This document shows positions 1-9,964 of a DNA stretch of 64,000 nt, in pieces. Below the pieces are notes generated by a model. The model worked only from the letters and a program-made list of their open reading frames with translations. It had not been told where the DNA came from and did not search any database. The stretch's first letter is position 1. Each line of letters begins with the position of its first letter. The DNA is from Microvirga sp. TS319 (GTDB taxonomy: Bacteria > Pseudomonadota > Alphaproteobacteria > Rhizobiales > Beijerinckiaceae). Location: NCBI RefSeq assembly GCF_041276405.1, contig NZ_JBGGGT010000001.1, positions 975,501 through 1,039,500 on the forward strand. The letters are read 5' to 3'. The position numbers were made by a program, and so were the translations under genes.

Positions 1-441
1 CGTGCAACCGAAATTGAAGCTCGATTTGAACAGGTAAAACAACAGCGGGCAGACGAACAGCGCAAACTGCAGAAATTATTTGATGAGCGCCGGATCGGGT
101 TGTTGAAGGAACTGCAGGATGCGAAGTTGGAGCTCGCCGCAATCGTATCGAAGGTGTCAGCTGTGACGCAGAAAATGTTCATGGTTGGTGCTATTCGATC
201 CCAACTCGGCCGCGGCGGCACCGGGGCTCCAGAGCTAGTCGTCGTCAGGAGGACGGACCAGGGCTCGGATCGCTTGGTGGCCACTGCGGAGACGGAGCTG
301 CTTCCAAGGGATGTTGTTGAGGTCGCACTTCAGCTTGGTGGTTATTCCAGCAATGTTTCTAGTCATCACCCTGTGATCCGAGAGCATCTCGGTTCCCTTG
401 AGCGGAGCGGCGGAAATCCGCTGACAGGGTTGCCGAATTGA
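1..441 (+). CDS. C-terminal part of a polysaccharide export protein (ExoF/Wza-like)
   Basis: The frame is open from the first base to a TGA at 439-441, so this is the 3' end of a gene that begins left of the window. The visible 146 residues start with a charged, Gln/Glu/Lys-rich stretch that should form a coiled coil, followed by a segment typical of the C-terminus of rhizobial polysaccharide biosynthesis/export proteins, where a second SLBB-like region ends (residues such as VVVRRTDQG and TELLPRDVVEV). These proteins form the outer-membrane exit for exopolysaccharide and work with a Wzc/ExoP inner-membrane protein, which is present at 2777-5191. The assignment rests on this short tail and the neighbours. 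The defining N-terminal export domain is outside the window. Confidence 0.5.
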   Translation, partial: RATEIEARFEQVKQQRADEQRKLQKLFDERRIGLLKELQDAKLELAAIVSKVSAVTQKMFMVGAIRSQLGRGGTGAPELVVVRRTDQGSDRLVATAETELLPRDVVEVALQLGGYSSNVSSHHPVIREHLGSLERSGGNPLTGLPN

Positions 442-1412
442 AAGCTGACGAAATCGGATATTCCGGAATCAGGGAGCGCCGGCTTATACGTATCGAGTCT
501 ATGTGGTCGTCGGATTGTGGCCTTGTTTTGCAAGTGGCTTTTTCAAAACTTAGCCTATTCTCGGTGAGGACGGAGAAAGTTTGAGCAAAGGCGTTCACAG
601 GTGCTATTGAGCGGCGAGAGGGCGGAGAAAGACTGCTTCATGTTTGAAAGCAAAGTCGGTGAAGGGAACTCGTGGGAGCGGCTTTGAATATGCACGACGT
701 AATGTGCTGCCCGCTGTGCCTCCCATCAAGCCGGTGGTATCGCTCACTTCCCGGCAGGCGCACGTCTCGGTACTTTCGGAAATCGAATGCCACCCACGAG
801 CAATCAGCCGACGGTCTGCTCGCGTACGCCCCATTTCTGACTATGTACCCTGGGCTCGGTCAGTCATTACATCGACAGGCTCGCACCTCCGCTTGGCACT
901 GTGAGATATCGACCCTTGCCAGCCCGATCGAAATCAAAGGGCGACCTGATGAGGAGAAAAATACTTTCTACGCAAGCGAGAAAGCATCGCTACACCCTGA
1001 TCATCGCCGACAGGCCACCTGACACATCTAGCCAAAGGCGCTCAATGGGCGCAACCAGAGCACCTACCCGTTGCTCTCCGCATCAACATCGACGCCATGC
1101 CTAGATCACCAGTATACATTGCTTATAGCTTTGCCAGGTCCAGGCTTGCTCAGGATCCTCGAATTCAGGTGCTGGAGAAGTTGGGCGTATTCGCCTTGTG
1201 TACGAATTTGTGCTGTGGCGCCCAGACGGGCTTGTCCTGGAGACGCAACGCCAATGCGGAACGCCGCCGACAGAAGTGCGGATTCTGCAAGACCGGATTA
1301 CAGCTGCAAGCGCAACGCGCGAGAGCAATTGATCATAGGTGATGATATGGCCGAGACGACGGTACCATCATACGTGAATGCTGCAATTCGTGCTCTGAAT
1401 ACAGTCCTGTAA
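442..1412. other. Gene-free stretch
   Basis: About 970 bases with several overlapping short open frames on both strands, none with a recognisable motif or a convincing ribosome binding site. I see no RNA gene. It may be decayed sequence or the leader of the phosphatase gene. Confidence 0.5.
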
Positions 1413-2210
1413 ATGATCCTAGAACGTTTCCTCAGACGAACGCCTCAGACTTTGCGAATGTCAAAGATCCCGGAGGGCCTCAGACTTTATGTGGTAGGAG
1501 ACATTCACGGTCGTGCCGATCTGCTGATCGAGCTCAAGGAGTTAATTGCTGTCGATCAAGAGAAGCATCCCGCACGTGATGCGAGGACAGTCTTCCTAGG
1601 AGACTACATCGATCGAGGGGCAGACACGAAAGGCGTGCTCGAAATCCTCTCGTCACAGCCTTTTCCTACGGAACTAATTCCCCTACGCGGCAATCACGAG
1701 GCGATGCTGCTCACCTTCCTCAGCCGGCATGAGGCAGGCCGATTGTGGATTCAGAATGGAGGCCTTGAGACCCTCCGTTCATACGGGGTTGATGTTAGTA
1801 GGGTGAGATTCGGGCGCGGCTTGCACGAGGCCGCAGTCCATTTCAAGGCGGTGCTTCCGACAGCACATCTGAAATTTCTTCAGGATTTGCGGTTGTCATT
1901 CACGGCTGGTGATTACTTCTTCTGTCACGCTGGGATACGGCCCGGAATTCCGCTGATGCAACAGCGGGAGGAGGACCTCCTCTGGATCCGTGCGAAGTTT
2001 TTGACGTCAACCAGGCAGCATGAAAAAGTCGTTGTACACGGTCATACACCGGTCCAGGAGCCTGAGCTGACACTCTATCGGATCAATCTGGATACAGGCG
2101 CCTATATGACCGGGCGGCTGACCTGTTTGGTGTTGGAGGGAACAACCAAGCGCCTTCTCGTAGCCACGCCCACAGGAGCCAACAGAATTTCTTTCCCGCA
2201 GGAGGAGTGA
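1413..2210 (+). CDS. Metallophosphoesterase (serine/threonine phosphatase type)
   Basis: A 265-residue calcineurin-like phosphoesterase. The metal-binding and catalytic signatures are in the usual order: GDIHGR (about residues 29-34), GDYIDRG (63-69), GNHE (93-96) and a late HGHTP near 208. Length and motif spacing fit bacterial PP1/PP2A-like phosphatases such as PrpE or ApaH relatives. Its position between a polysaccharide export protein and a tyrosine autokinase suggests a role in phospho-control of polysaccharide export, but that is inference, and the motifs point to Ser/Thr or nucleotide substrates. An ATG at 1458 is an alternative start. I kept 1413 because relatives usually carry a short Arg-rich N-terminus before the first motif. 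A small inverted repeat (AGTCCC/GGGACT, 2220-2239) just after the stop could be a weak terminator. Confidence 0.85.
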   Translation: MILERFLRRTPQTLRMSKIPEGLRLYVVGDIHGRADLLIELKELIAVDQEKHPARDARTVFLGDYIDRGADTKGVLEILSSQPFPTELIPLRGNHEAMLLTFLSRHEAGRLWIQNGGLETLRSYGVDVSRVRFGRGLHEAAVHFKAVLPTAHLKFLQDLRLSFTAGDYFFCHAGIRPGIPLMQQREEDLLWIRAKFLTSTRQHEKVVVHGHTPVQEPELTLYRINLDTGAYMTGRLTCLVLEGTTKRLLVATPTGANRISFPQEE

Positions 2211-2776
2211 TAGGTCGGAAGTCCCTGTCGTGCGGGACTGCAAGAAGTGCCCGGTCTTTGTTGCTTCTCGGATCATTCACTTACTGTTGCCAGGGCTGAT
2301 TTGCGCTGTAGTCGTCCCCCGGAACATCCACCGGAATGTCGAATGCATCCAGCTGAGCCGCGCCTGTCTTTCAATGGAAGACGAGCGGAGCTTGCGAGTA
2401 ATGCCTGCCGTACCTACCCGTCGATCTCTACGATGATGGTAATTGCATTGGCCAGAGCATCCCGGACCCAAGAGCGCGTATTCGGCTCGGGCCTGATCCT
2501 GCGCCTCTGGTGACAGAGCCCAAGAATGCAGAGCACTGGCGAGGCTGCAACGGCGCGTGATCCAGGTTCCTTGCGGCGACAGTTTATAGGACAGCTCCAG
2601 GAAGGGCAGGGCGTCAGCCACAATCTCAGGTCGGAAGCGGCTATACCAAAAGAAGCCCTCGTGGGAGTGACACGCTAAATCACCCGGATTTCCTGGCGTG
2701 CCGCGTTCAATAGGAGAGGGCCTTCTGGATGCGGACCCGATGCATAAGCCTCCTCTCTCGCACAGGCCATACAGGA
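2211..2776. other. Gene-free stretch between convergent genes
   Basis: About 565 bases between the 3' ends of the phosphatase and the autokinase. Apart from the small hairpin at 2220-2239 I see nothing: the short frames here have no motif and no ribosome binding site. Confidence 0.5.
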
Positions 2777-5191
2777 TCAGGACGAAGAGGAATGATAGTA
2801 GCTGTGGTAACTTCTCCCCTTGTATGCCTCAAGTTTCTTGAGCCTTGCCGCATTGGCCTTGTTGAGCACTGCACCGAGCAGCTTGCTGTGAACCACTTCG
2901 GCGGATCCCAAGGCCTCAAAGATAGCCTCGGGAGACGTTTGCCCCCACTCTATGACAAGGACGAAAGCGTCCATATGACGAGCGGCTGCTTTCGCGTCGA
3001 CTACCGGGGCGAGAGGTGTAAAATCGACGATGACGTACTCGTAGAGGTCTCGGGCCGAGGCGAGGAGACTGGCCATTCGGTCTGACGCGAGGATCTCGCT
3101 TGTGTGGGCAATGGGGCTCTTGAGCACGGCCGGGAGAAAATCAAGTTTGGTGATCGGATCGTGCCAGACAGCATCGCTGAGCGTCACCCCACCAATAAGG
3201 ACCTCGAAGATGCCAGCTTCCGCATACGGCGTCATGCGTCGGGAGAGGGATAGAGTGCGCAAGTCGGCGTCGATCAGGAGGACGCGCCGCCCGCTGTGGG
3301 CGATCAGCTGCGCCAAATTGGATGCTATGGTCGACTTGCCCTCGCCAGCCAAAGCCGAGACCAGCCCGATGACTTTGACGCCATGCGCTGTGGTGCAAGT
3401 ATCTGCGGCCACCTTGATCGCCCGGATTGTCTCGGAGAAGCGGGAGAAGGGGGCGAGTACAACCTGACGGGCGATGCCAAGATCAGCCGTGATCGATCGA
3501 GGGCCAATCTGGGGCAGGCTGTCCCCCTCGAGCGGCGTGTGTGCCGAGGCCCCCTCAATCGCGGGGATCACGCCCAGGCACTCAACTCCCAGTGCCTGCT
3601 CAACCTGCCGCGCTGTCCGGAACACTCTATCGAGCCCTTCGCGGGCAAAAGCGATGGCGCAGCCGAGGCCGGCTCCAAGAACGACTGCGAGACCAAGCAC
3701 CAGCTTTGTCCTCGGATGGGTTCTCTCTGCCGTCGCGGCCTCCGTGATGAGCCGCGCTTCCGTATTGGGGAAGGACTGCTGTTGCGTTGCTTCGACAAAC
3801 CGCTGCAGGAAGTTGTCGTGCAAGGTGCGATAGGCATTCGCCGAGCTTTCCAGCAGGCGCAGTCCCACCTGGGCCTCCCGGGTGCCAGCTGACGCGACCG
3901 TGAGGGCATCCAGACTTGCCTGGAGGGTCTGTTCGCGGCTACGGGCGATCTCGTAATCACTTTTGTAGCTCTCGGCGATCCGGTTCATCTCGGCTTTCGA
4001 CGCGTTCTGGATTTGCTGCATTTCCTTGCGAAGGTTCGCGGCCGCTGGGTGGTCGGCGCCGTACCTGGTGGAGAAGTCCGCCTCGCGCCGGGCTGCTTCA
4101 AGGTATTGCTGCTGGAGTTGATTCAGTACGGTATTCTGTAGGGAATCCCCGACGGCCGCATCGTCAATGCCGCGCCTGCTAATGTCGAGGATACGGTCAA
4201 GCCGCGCCTTCGCCTCGGCTGTCTGGGCCTTTGCCACGATCAGCTGTGTGTTGATTTCGGAGAGTTGCTGCTCGCTCAGGAGCTTTCCGCCCGCATCCGT
4301 CAGATTGTTTTTGTTGCGGAAGTCGAGCGTTAATCGATCCGCCCTCTCGGCTTCTTGGCGGAGCTCCTCGATTCTATCTTTGAGCCAATTGGTCGCCAAC
4401 CTGGTAGCCGTATAGTTGGCCTGTAACTGATCCAGGATATAGGCTTTGCCGATGGCATTGGCGATGCGTGATGCCTTTTCCTCATCGAGCGACTGAAAGC
4501 TGATTTCTATGACGTAGCTTCGTCCCACACGCCGGACTGTCAAGTGGTCCTGAAAGTAATCGATGGCCCGCTCAATCAGGGCCTCCTGGCTCTGAGGCTC
4601 AAGAGTTTCCGTCTCAGCCGATTTAACCAAGGCTGTGATGGCGGACGTGAGTGAACCAGAGGAGCTTGTGACATCTCCTGTAAACTCAGGGTCTTTGACG
4701 AGATTCAACGTATCAATGACGGATAGAGCCACGGCCCTTGATTTGAGTACCTCAAGCTGGCTATCCACGGCAGGCGCATCGAAACTGAATTCGCTGAGTA
4801 CGGACTGTTGCTGGAAGAGTTGTAAGCGCCGAGTATCCAGCATCAGCACGGACGTCGCCGTGTAGCGAGCCGGAGTCATAAAGAGATAGGCAACCGCAAG
4901 AGCTACAGCGCCCAAGATGAACAGTGCAATCACAGGCCATTGCCGCCGGAAGAACCCTGCGATCAGTGCTAAGTCGAGAAATGGCTCCTCCTGAGCGCCC
5001 ACAACAGACCGGTGATCCCCAGAAGTATGAACAGTCGGCGGCGAGTGAAGGGCCTCGCCAATCTTCGAGTGATGGTTCAAGGCAAGATCTCCAATCTCCG
5101 CAACGTACCAATCACTCCTCCAGAGGGTAGAGACTATTTTGGGTAACTCCGGCTGTATTCGATGGACGATGGCATGATTGCTCCCGTACAT
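2777..5191 (-). CDS. Polysaccharide co-polymerase / tyrosine autokinase (Wzc/ExoP type)
   Basis: An 804-residue fusion of a Wzz chain-length domain and a BY-kinase, the inner-membrane motor of exopolysaccharide polymerisation and export. A first membrane helix lies near residues 85-104, followed by the Wzz domain, a long coiled-coil region rich in Gln, Glu and Ala, and a second helix near 492-512. The cytoplasmic kinase follows: Walker A (SALAGEGKST, near 615), Walker A' (LLIDADLR, near 637) and Walker B (VIVDFTP, near 720). The C-terminus has the tyrosine cluster that is autophosphorylated (YKGRSYHSYY). The gene runs opposite to the upstream export gene. The first 35-40 residues look unusual for the family. 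A TTG at about residue 39, preceded by a GGAG-rich stretch, could be the true start. Confidence 0.88.
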   Translation of the reverse strand: MYGSNHAIVHRIQPELPKIVSTLWRSDWYVAEIGDLALNHHSKIGEALHSPPTVHTSGDHRSVVGAQEEPFLDLALIAGFFRRQWPVIALFILGAVALAVAYLFMTPARYTATSVLMLDTRRLQLFQQQSVLSEFSFDAPAVDSQLEVLKSRAVALSVIDTLNLVKDPEFTGDVTSSSGSLTSAITALVKSAETETLEPQSQEALIERAIDYFQDHLTVRRVGRSYVIEISFQSLDEEKASRIANAIGKAYILDQLQANYTATRLATNWLKDRIEELRQEAERADRLTLDFRNKNNLTDAGGKLLSEQQLSEINTQLIVAKAQTAEAKARLDRILDISRRGIDDAAVGDSLQNTVLNQLQQQYLEAARREADFSTRYGADHPAAANLRKEMQQIQNASKAEMNRIAESYKSDYEIARSREQTLQASLDALTVASAGTREAQVGLRLLESSANAYRTLHDNFLQRFVEATQQQSFPNTEARLITEAATAERTHPRTKLVLGLAVVLGAGLGCAIAFAREGLDRVFRTARQVEQALGVECLGVIPAIEGASAHTPLEGDSLPQIGPRSITADLGIARQVVLAPFSRFSETIRAIKVAADTCTTAHGVKVIGLVSALAGEGKSTIASNLAQLIAHSGRRVLLIDADLRTLSLSRRMTPYAEAGIFEVLIGGVTLSDAVWHDPITKLDFLPAVLKSPIAHTSEILASDRMASLLASARDLYEYVIVDFTPLAPVVDAKAAARHMDAFVLVIEWGQTSPEAIFEALGSAEVVHSKLLGAVLNKANAARLKKLEAYKGRSYHSYYHSSSS

Positions 5192-5364
5192 AATGCCATA
5201 AAAGTGGAAGGACGGGACGGGTAGTCAGGTCTTCATGTGGACGCGAAAAACCGGTCCAATTGGACCCGTTCGAATAAAGGCGGGGAGCCGTGACACGTGC
5301 GTATCAAGCTCCAGTAGAGAGTGCACACAGGGCGCAATAGCGAAAGATAGGCAGCGGACTGGAT

Positions 5365-5826
5365 ATGCTATCCCGTTATGCCATAGCCATGGCTCTAGTT
5401 CTGGCGCCGTTTCCCTGGGGACCGGTCAAAGGAAGGTGGGTTCAGCGGTGGTCCACGATCCTTGGACTCGACTGGGCGACGGCCTCCTTCCGTAACCTCC
5501 ATCAGGGGCATATGAAACTGCTAGCCGCAGGCCCCGGTTCGGCTGAGTGTAGATGGGGGTTCTCAGTTTGCAGACACTATCCGGATGATGGCTGGGGCGT
5601 CGCGGCCCGGCTGGGGTACTGCCTTGACCGGCAATTCGCTGTTCAAGGGCCTGCATTATCAGAAGTGGGAGTATTGCTGCGAGAACCGCCGAAGCGTCTC
5701 GTGTTTGCCGCTTTTGGCATTATCATCTGCTTTGCTGCCACACCGATGACGGCATCCTGGGCCGGAATTCTGTTGAGCCTGAACGCATTCGGCTGTGCGG
5801 TGGGCTGTTCCTTCGCCGCAGACTGA
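5365..5826 (+). pseudogene. Possible remnant of an O-antigen ligase/polymerase gene
   Basis: The first 30 or so residues of this frame (MLSRYAIAMALVLAPFPWG and on) resemble the start of O-antigen ligase-family membrane proteins. The end (AFGIIICFAATPMTASWAGILL) again looks like membrane helices, but the middle has no such character. The rest of a roughly 400-residue polytopic protein is missing. I read it as a decayed ligase gene. It has no clear ribosome binding site. The alternative is a chance frame. Confidence 0.28.
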
Positions 5827-6544
5827 CGGCCTATCCAATGTTGTACTGTGCGCAGGATCTCTCATCCTGATTGCTGGTATCTTCCTTAAGATGCTGGGTG
5901 GAGGGGCGTAGCCTATCCCCGGGCACCTCGGACTCACAGAGAGTGAACGAAGGGAAGCTTATTGCATGACCGTTGCGTTGATTCAGGATTACCCCTTGTT
6001 GGGGTGGAGCAGGGGGCTTTTGAGGAGGTCTTCCCCGCAATTCGCAGCGGCGTAGCGAGCACGCACATAGCTCTCGACGACAGCTCCGTAAGTTGGAAAT
6101 GCCCCCTCATAGTGCGCATAAACCTTCTAGCCCGCCTCTTTGGGTTCCAGTGTGGTCCCTGTAGCCGATTGTGATGCGAACCCGTGAAGTAGGAGAATAG
6201 CAAGAGACAAATTCCGTGTGGCTGCTCTGGCGGTTCGCCATGTGATATCAAAATGCGAAACCCAGCACGAGGAGAACCTGGAGGGGCGTTGGAAATAAAG
6301 TATTTGTACCGCCCTGGGCCTTTGAAAAGCGATACTTAGCCAAGTTAATTGGAAACAATAACGGTTCAACTGATGCAACGGATCATCATCGGCGACGTAG
6401 TTCGTTCCAGTGATGACTGGGCGAGGTAACTAGATTGGCTCTGATCACGCCTCATAGGGACCAGAAACGGGTTGCGTGTCATGGCCGCATGACTAGAACT
6501 GCTCCTCAGTGTATTTTGCCCAGGCTCGAAGGGCTAGGGCGCCC
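5827..6544. other. Gene-free stretch
   Basis: About 700 bases with no frame I can defend and no RNA-like structure that stands out. It lies between the ligase-like remnant and the acyltransferase and may be further decayed sequence. Confidence 0.45.
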
Positions 6545-7297
6545 ATGCTGAGAGAGCGGTCAAAGGCGGTGGACCTGGTTCCCTCTTCAATACATGTCGA
6601 TGTCAGCCGGCTCGTCGCTTGCTTCCAGCGCATCATGCGTCTGCTTGGTTGCGGATGTGTCGTGCTCATGCCGTGGAGGCTGCGCCGGCTAGTGCTTGTT
6701 CACGTGTGGAAGTACAGCCTCCATCGTACAAGCCACATCGGTCTCGCTTGGGTGTTCCCTCGTCGGCTGGTGCTGGGGGCCGGTGCCTCGATCGGGCACT
6801 TGACCATTTGTAGGAACCTCGAGCTTCTCCATCTCGATGAACACGCACGCGTCGGTCGTGGAAACTGGATAACGGGCTATCCGAAGTCGGGCGTGGCCTA
6901 TCGGTCCGAACCATCTCGTCGGTCGGTGCTAGTGCTGCATAGTCACTCCGCCGTAACCCACCGGCACTTCATCGATTGTACCAATGCGGTGACAATCGGT
7001 GCCTTCTCCACTGTCGCCGGACTTGGAAGTCAATTCCTCACGCATAGCATCGACCTTGCTGAAAACGTTCAACGGTCACAGCCAATCACGATCGGGAAGT
7101 TCTGTTTCGTTAGCACGAACTCAGTGGTTCTTGGTGGCAGCGTACTTCCAGACTACTCTGTCCTTGGGGCTAAATCCCTGCTGAACAAAGCCTATGCCGA
7201 CGAACTGACCTTGTACGGAGGGGTTCCGGCGAAGCCGCTTCGGAAATTGTCCTTCGACTATCGGTACTTCACCCGCAAAACTGGGTATGTCCTTTGA
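6545..7297 (+). CDS. Hexapeptide-repeat acyltransferase (left-handed beta-helix)
   Basis: About 250 residues. The second half shows imperfect hexapeptide repeats of the LbH acyltransferase fold (for example VTIGAFSTVAGLGSQFLTHSI and ITIGKFCFVSTNSVVLGG), with a His in the THS segment that fits the catalytic histidine. It ends with the usual GGVPAKPLRKL element. Such enzymes put acetyl or similar groups on sugars of surface polysaccharides, using acyl-CoA. The start is uncertain: a GTG at 6509 is in frame, but ATG 6545 is closer to the usual family N-terminus. The stop overlaps the start of the flippase gene by four bases (TTGA), so the two are probably translated together. Confidence 0.78.
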   Translation: MLRERSKAVDLVPSSIHVDVSRLVACFQRIMRLLGCGCVVLMPWRLRRLVLVHVWKYSLHRTSHIGLAWVFPRRLVLGAGASIGHLTICRNLELLHLDEHARVGRGNWITGYPKSGVAYRSEPSRRSVLVLHSHSAVTHRHFIDCTNAVTIGAFSTVAGLGSQFLTHSIDLAENVQRSQPITIGKFCFVSTNSVVLGGSVLPDYSVLGAKSLLNKAYADELTLYGGVPAKPLRKLSFDYRYFTRKTGYVL

Positions 7298-8541
7298 AGC
7301 CTTCAGTTTTGAGCCCTCCATATGGGTTCTTGGCTCGGTTGGCAGGGCTCTTCATCGGAATCCTCCTTGGCCAGGGCACCGTGTTCATCGTCCAGACCAT
7401 GTTGGTGCTGGACGGCAAGCTGGCGGTGACCGCGTCGTTCGGCTTTGCCCTTGCGGCCCTCTCGCTCGTCCAATGGACTGCGGACTGGGGCGGCTTGGTG
7501 CTCCTCGCACGGCTCGCAGCACAGAAGACAGACTTTGGCCCTCAATGGGAGGCATCCCTTGGCCGCCTCGTGATTGCGGTTCCCATCACTCTAATCCAAT
7601 TGAGCCTCATCTGGTTCTATAATGGATTGGATTCACTTGCGTGCGGTATCCTTATTGGCGGTATCCCGGTCGCGCCAGTATGGGCGATGAACTTGTCTGG
7701 CTATCTCGACGGACATGCCCGGAACGCTCTGAGCGGTCCGTTGGCGGGACTTCCGTGGTCGGCAGCGGCCTTGGCAGCGTATTGTATGCTCCACACAGGT
7801 GAGGCTAGCTATCAGGCCGGTCTTGTCATAGGCATGGCCTATTCAGCCGGCTGTTCGGCCTGTGTCATTGCCCAATATTTCATTGCCCGGAGTATCCAGC
7901 CCGCTGGAGTATCCGGCAAGGTCACCAAGGAAGGCATTCTCCGCTTCATCTCTGGCGGCGCAGCCTATTGCATGGCCGAGTTTCCGAACCAGTTCTATGC
8001 TCGCGCACTCCTGGTGATAGTGTCCGAAAGCCTCGGCCAGGAGGTCCTGGGAGTATACATCTACCTCCGTCAGATCATCTCTGCTTCGGCGCAGGCCATC
8101 GGGTTGATCAAACGGGTGGAATTTCCGCGTTTCAGCCGCGTCGTAACCGAGCGCTCTTTCCGATTGAGGGACGTCCTCTTTTCTCAGGGGATAAGCCTTG
8201 GCTTTTCATTCTTGGCATTCCTGGCGTCACTTATCTGGGCCGTCTGGGACCCTATGATTATTCCTAAGCTATCCAACGTTGCGCTTTACATGCCCTTCTT
8301 TGCTGCAGCACTTCCAATGTGGGCCATCGCGGCAACCCTCGGCCAAGTCCTGATTGTTCAAAATCGCGTCAAGCTCTACTCTGCTGTCATGCTCTGCAGC
8401 ATTGCCGTTTCGGCTACGGCCGTGGTGGCCCTGACAGGAGTTATGGGCCTCACATTTCTCGCGTTGGTAGATGTTGTCATGTTTGCTGCTCAAGCTGGAG
8501 CCTATTATACAGCAGCGTTTCAAAGATATCCTGCCAAGTAG
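7294..8541 (+). CDS. Oligosaccharide flippase (Wzx-like)
   Basis: A 415-residue polytopic membrane protein with about 12 hydrophobic segments and few charged residues in between, the profile of the MATE/MOP polysaccharide flippase group. No short motif is diagnostic, so the call rests on topology, length and neighbours: acyltransferase upstream, and a glycosyltransferase and Wzy polymerase downstream. It would flip lipid-linked repeat units across the inner membrane for Wzy. The start is a TTG that overlaps the previous stop by four bases, which suggests translational coupling. Confidence 0.7.
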   Translation: MKPSVLSPPYGFLARLAGLFIGILLGQGTVFIVQTMLVLDGKLAVTASFGFALAALSLVQWTADWGGLVLLARLAAQKTDFGPQWEASLGRLVIAVPITLIQLSLIWFYNGLDSLACGILIGGIPVAPVWAMNLSGYLDGHARNALSGPLAGLPWSAAALAAYCMLHTGEASYQAGLVIGMAYSAGCSACVIAQYFIARSIQPAGVSGKVTKEGILRFISGGAAYCMAEFPNQFYARALLVIVSESLGQEVLGVYIYLRQIISASAQAIGLIKRVEFPRFSRVVTERSFRLRDVLFSQGISLGFSFLAFLASLIWAVWDPMIIPKLSNVALYMPFFAAALPMWAIAATLGQVLIVQNRVKLYSAVMLCSIAVSATAVVALTGVMGLTFLALVDVVMFAAQAGAYYTAAFQRYPAK

Positions 8542-8564
8542 ATAAGCTGTGGGATCGCATGGGT

Positions 8565-8850
8565 GGCCGGCATCATCTCTATAAACACGTCACCGCAGCG
8601 AGCTCGATCCAACATTACGGCCGCGCCTTTCCGGGTGGCGCTAGGCTTGTGCTATTAGCTGATGCGCGCGACGTCATGTGGACCAAGCGATCACCAAAGC
8701 AGATCCGATTCGGCGTTTCGGAAGGCGGGCGGGCGCACGGCGGATTTCCTGGGCAAACCGTAGTCAAGGGATAGCGCGAGAGGAAATAGGTACTTGCGCG
8801 AGGGTCCATGGACTCCATCCCCGCTACACCGATATTGCCACACGTTTGGG
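8565..8850 (+). pseudogene. Decayed glycosyltransferase-like gene fragment
   Basis: Two frames in sequence give pieces that fit together. The first has a hydrophobic strand ending in DARDV (LVLLADARDVMW), a DxD-like element found where nucleotide-sugar transferases bind their donor. After a frame change comes a segment with REEIGTC and YTDIATRL, which resembles the region after the donor site in related proteins of capsule loci. No continuous reading frame remains. I read the 8542-9066 gap as the corpse of a glycosyltransferase-like gene. Exact ends cannot be set. Confidence 0.33.
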
Positions 8851-9084
8851 AGGCCCACTGCTGTTCGTCTGTATCGGAAACAGATAATATAAACGAACGG
8901 GTGTTAAGAAACGCACCGCCACAGTGCTTGGACGAGCACAAAGTGAATTCCACAAGGTAGTTGGCTGAGGTCCGCTCCCCTACAACAATGGGAACAGACG
9001 CGTTTCAAATAAAAATAGTGGCCATCGTAGCGGACAGGCACCTCCAGAATATTTTCAAAGTATCGGTTGAGAGTTGGAAGCGCG

Positions 9085-9834
9085 ATGAAAGCCATGAAAC
9101 TGAAAGCTGTGAGTAGGCGGGCAGCGAAACTGGGGCAACTCCTAGCTCACCCAACCTATAGGAGTGGATTAATTCACAAAGTAGCTGCAGCCGTCGAGCA
9201 CGAGGGCGCATTGAGGCATCTGTCGATAGCGTCACTAATCGATGTGGGCGCCAATTGCGGACAGTTCTCGCTTCTTGCTCAAGCGCTCTTCCCGGACTTG
9301 ATAATTCACGCATTTGAGCCGCTTCAGCAACCTGCCAGCACTTACCGGCGCATTTTTCAACAAAATCCCAACATCCAACTTCATCACTGTGCTTTAGGTG
9401 AGAGCGCTGAGCTAGTGGATTTTCATGTTTCCTCTCGAGCAGATAGCTCATCCCTGCTGCCGATTACAGATAAGCAGGAGGAGATTTTCCCTGGAACAAC
9501 TGAAGCCGCCATCGAGAAGGTTCAGGTAGTTCAAGGTGATCAAATCCTGAAAGGTCTCTCGCTGCCGGCTCCCCTGATGGTAAAACTAGACATTCAAGGC
9601 TATGAGCTATTCGCTCTAAAAGGTCTCACCAACACCCTTAAAACGACTGCGTATATATATTCTGAAGTATCTTTTATAGAACTCTATAAAGGACAACCAC
9701 TTGCCCGAGATATCATCGCTTGGCTTGCGAGCCAAGGTTTCTATCTGGACGGAATATATAATCTGGTTACCACTGACAAAGGGCTCTCCGTGCAGGCTGA
9801 CGCTCTGTTCTCGAACAGGCAGTTCATTCTATAA
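9085..9834 (+). CDS. FkbM-family methyltransferase
   Basis: A 249-residue SAM-dependent O-methyltransferase of the FkbM family. The SAM site is seen as IDVGANCGQFSLLA, then the acidic end of strand 2 (HAFEPL). The family element LDIQGYELFALKG and a late SEVSFIELY follow in the usual order. In polysaccharide loci these enzymes methylate sugar hydroxyls. I chose ATG 9085 because GGAAG lies four bases upstream. An in-frame TTG at 9067 has no such signal. It is separated from the flippase by about 540 bases of decayed sequence, so it may have its own promoter. Confidence 0.85.
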   Translation: MKAMKLKAVSRRAAKLGQLLAHPTYRSGLIHKVAAAVEHEGALRHLSIASLIDVGANCGQFSLLAQALFPDLIIHAFEPLQQPASTYRRIFQQNPNIQLHHCALGESAELVDFHVSSRADSSSLLPITDKQEEIFPGTTEAAIEKVQVVQGDQILKGLSLPAPLMVKLDIQGYELFALKGLTNTLKTTAYIYSEVSFIELYKGQPLARDIIAWLASQGFYLDGIYNLVTTDKGLSVQADALFSNRQFIL

Positions 9835-9964
9835 CAGCCGTCACGGCAGGTTTCTTCTGGAACCTGTTTTGCAACCTACTGTTAACCCTGTCCGTCACGA
9901 ATGAACCAAATTGCCGAGAGCATTCCTTGAAGAACTAAGATCGAGGCTGAAGGTGTCCGGAAAG

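Noticed and set aside
672..1022. 116-residue plus-strand frame in the first gap
   Set aside because: No motif, overlaps other frames of equal quality on both strands, no ribosome binding site.
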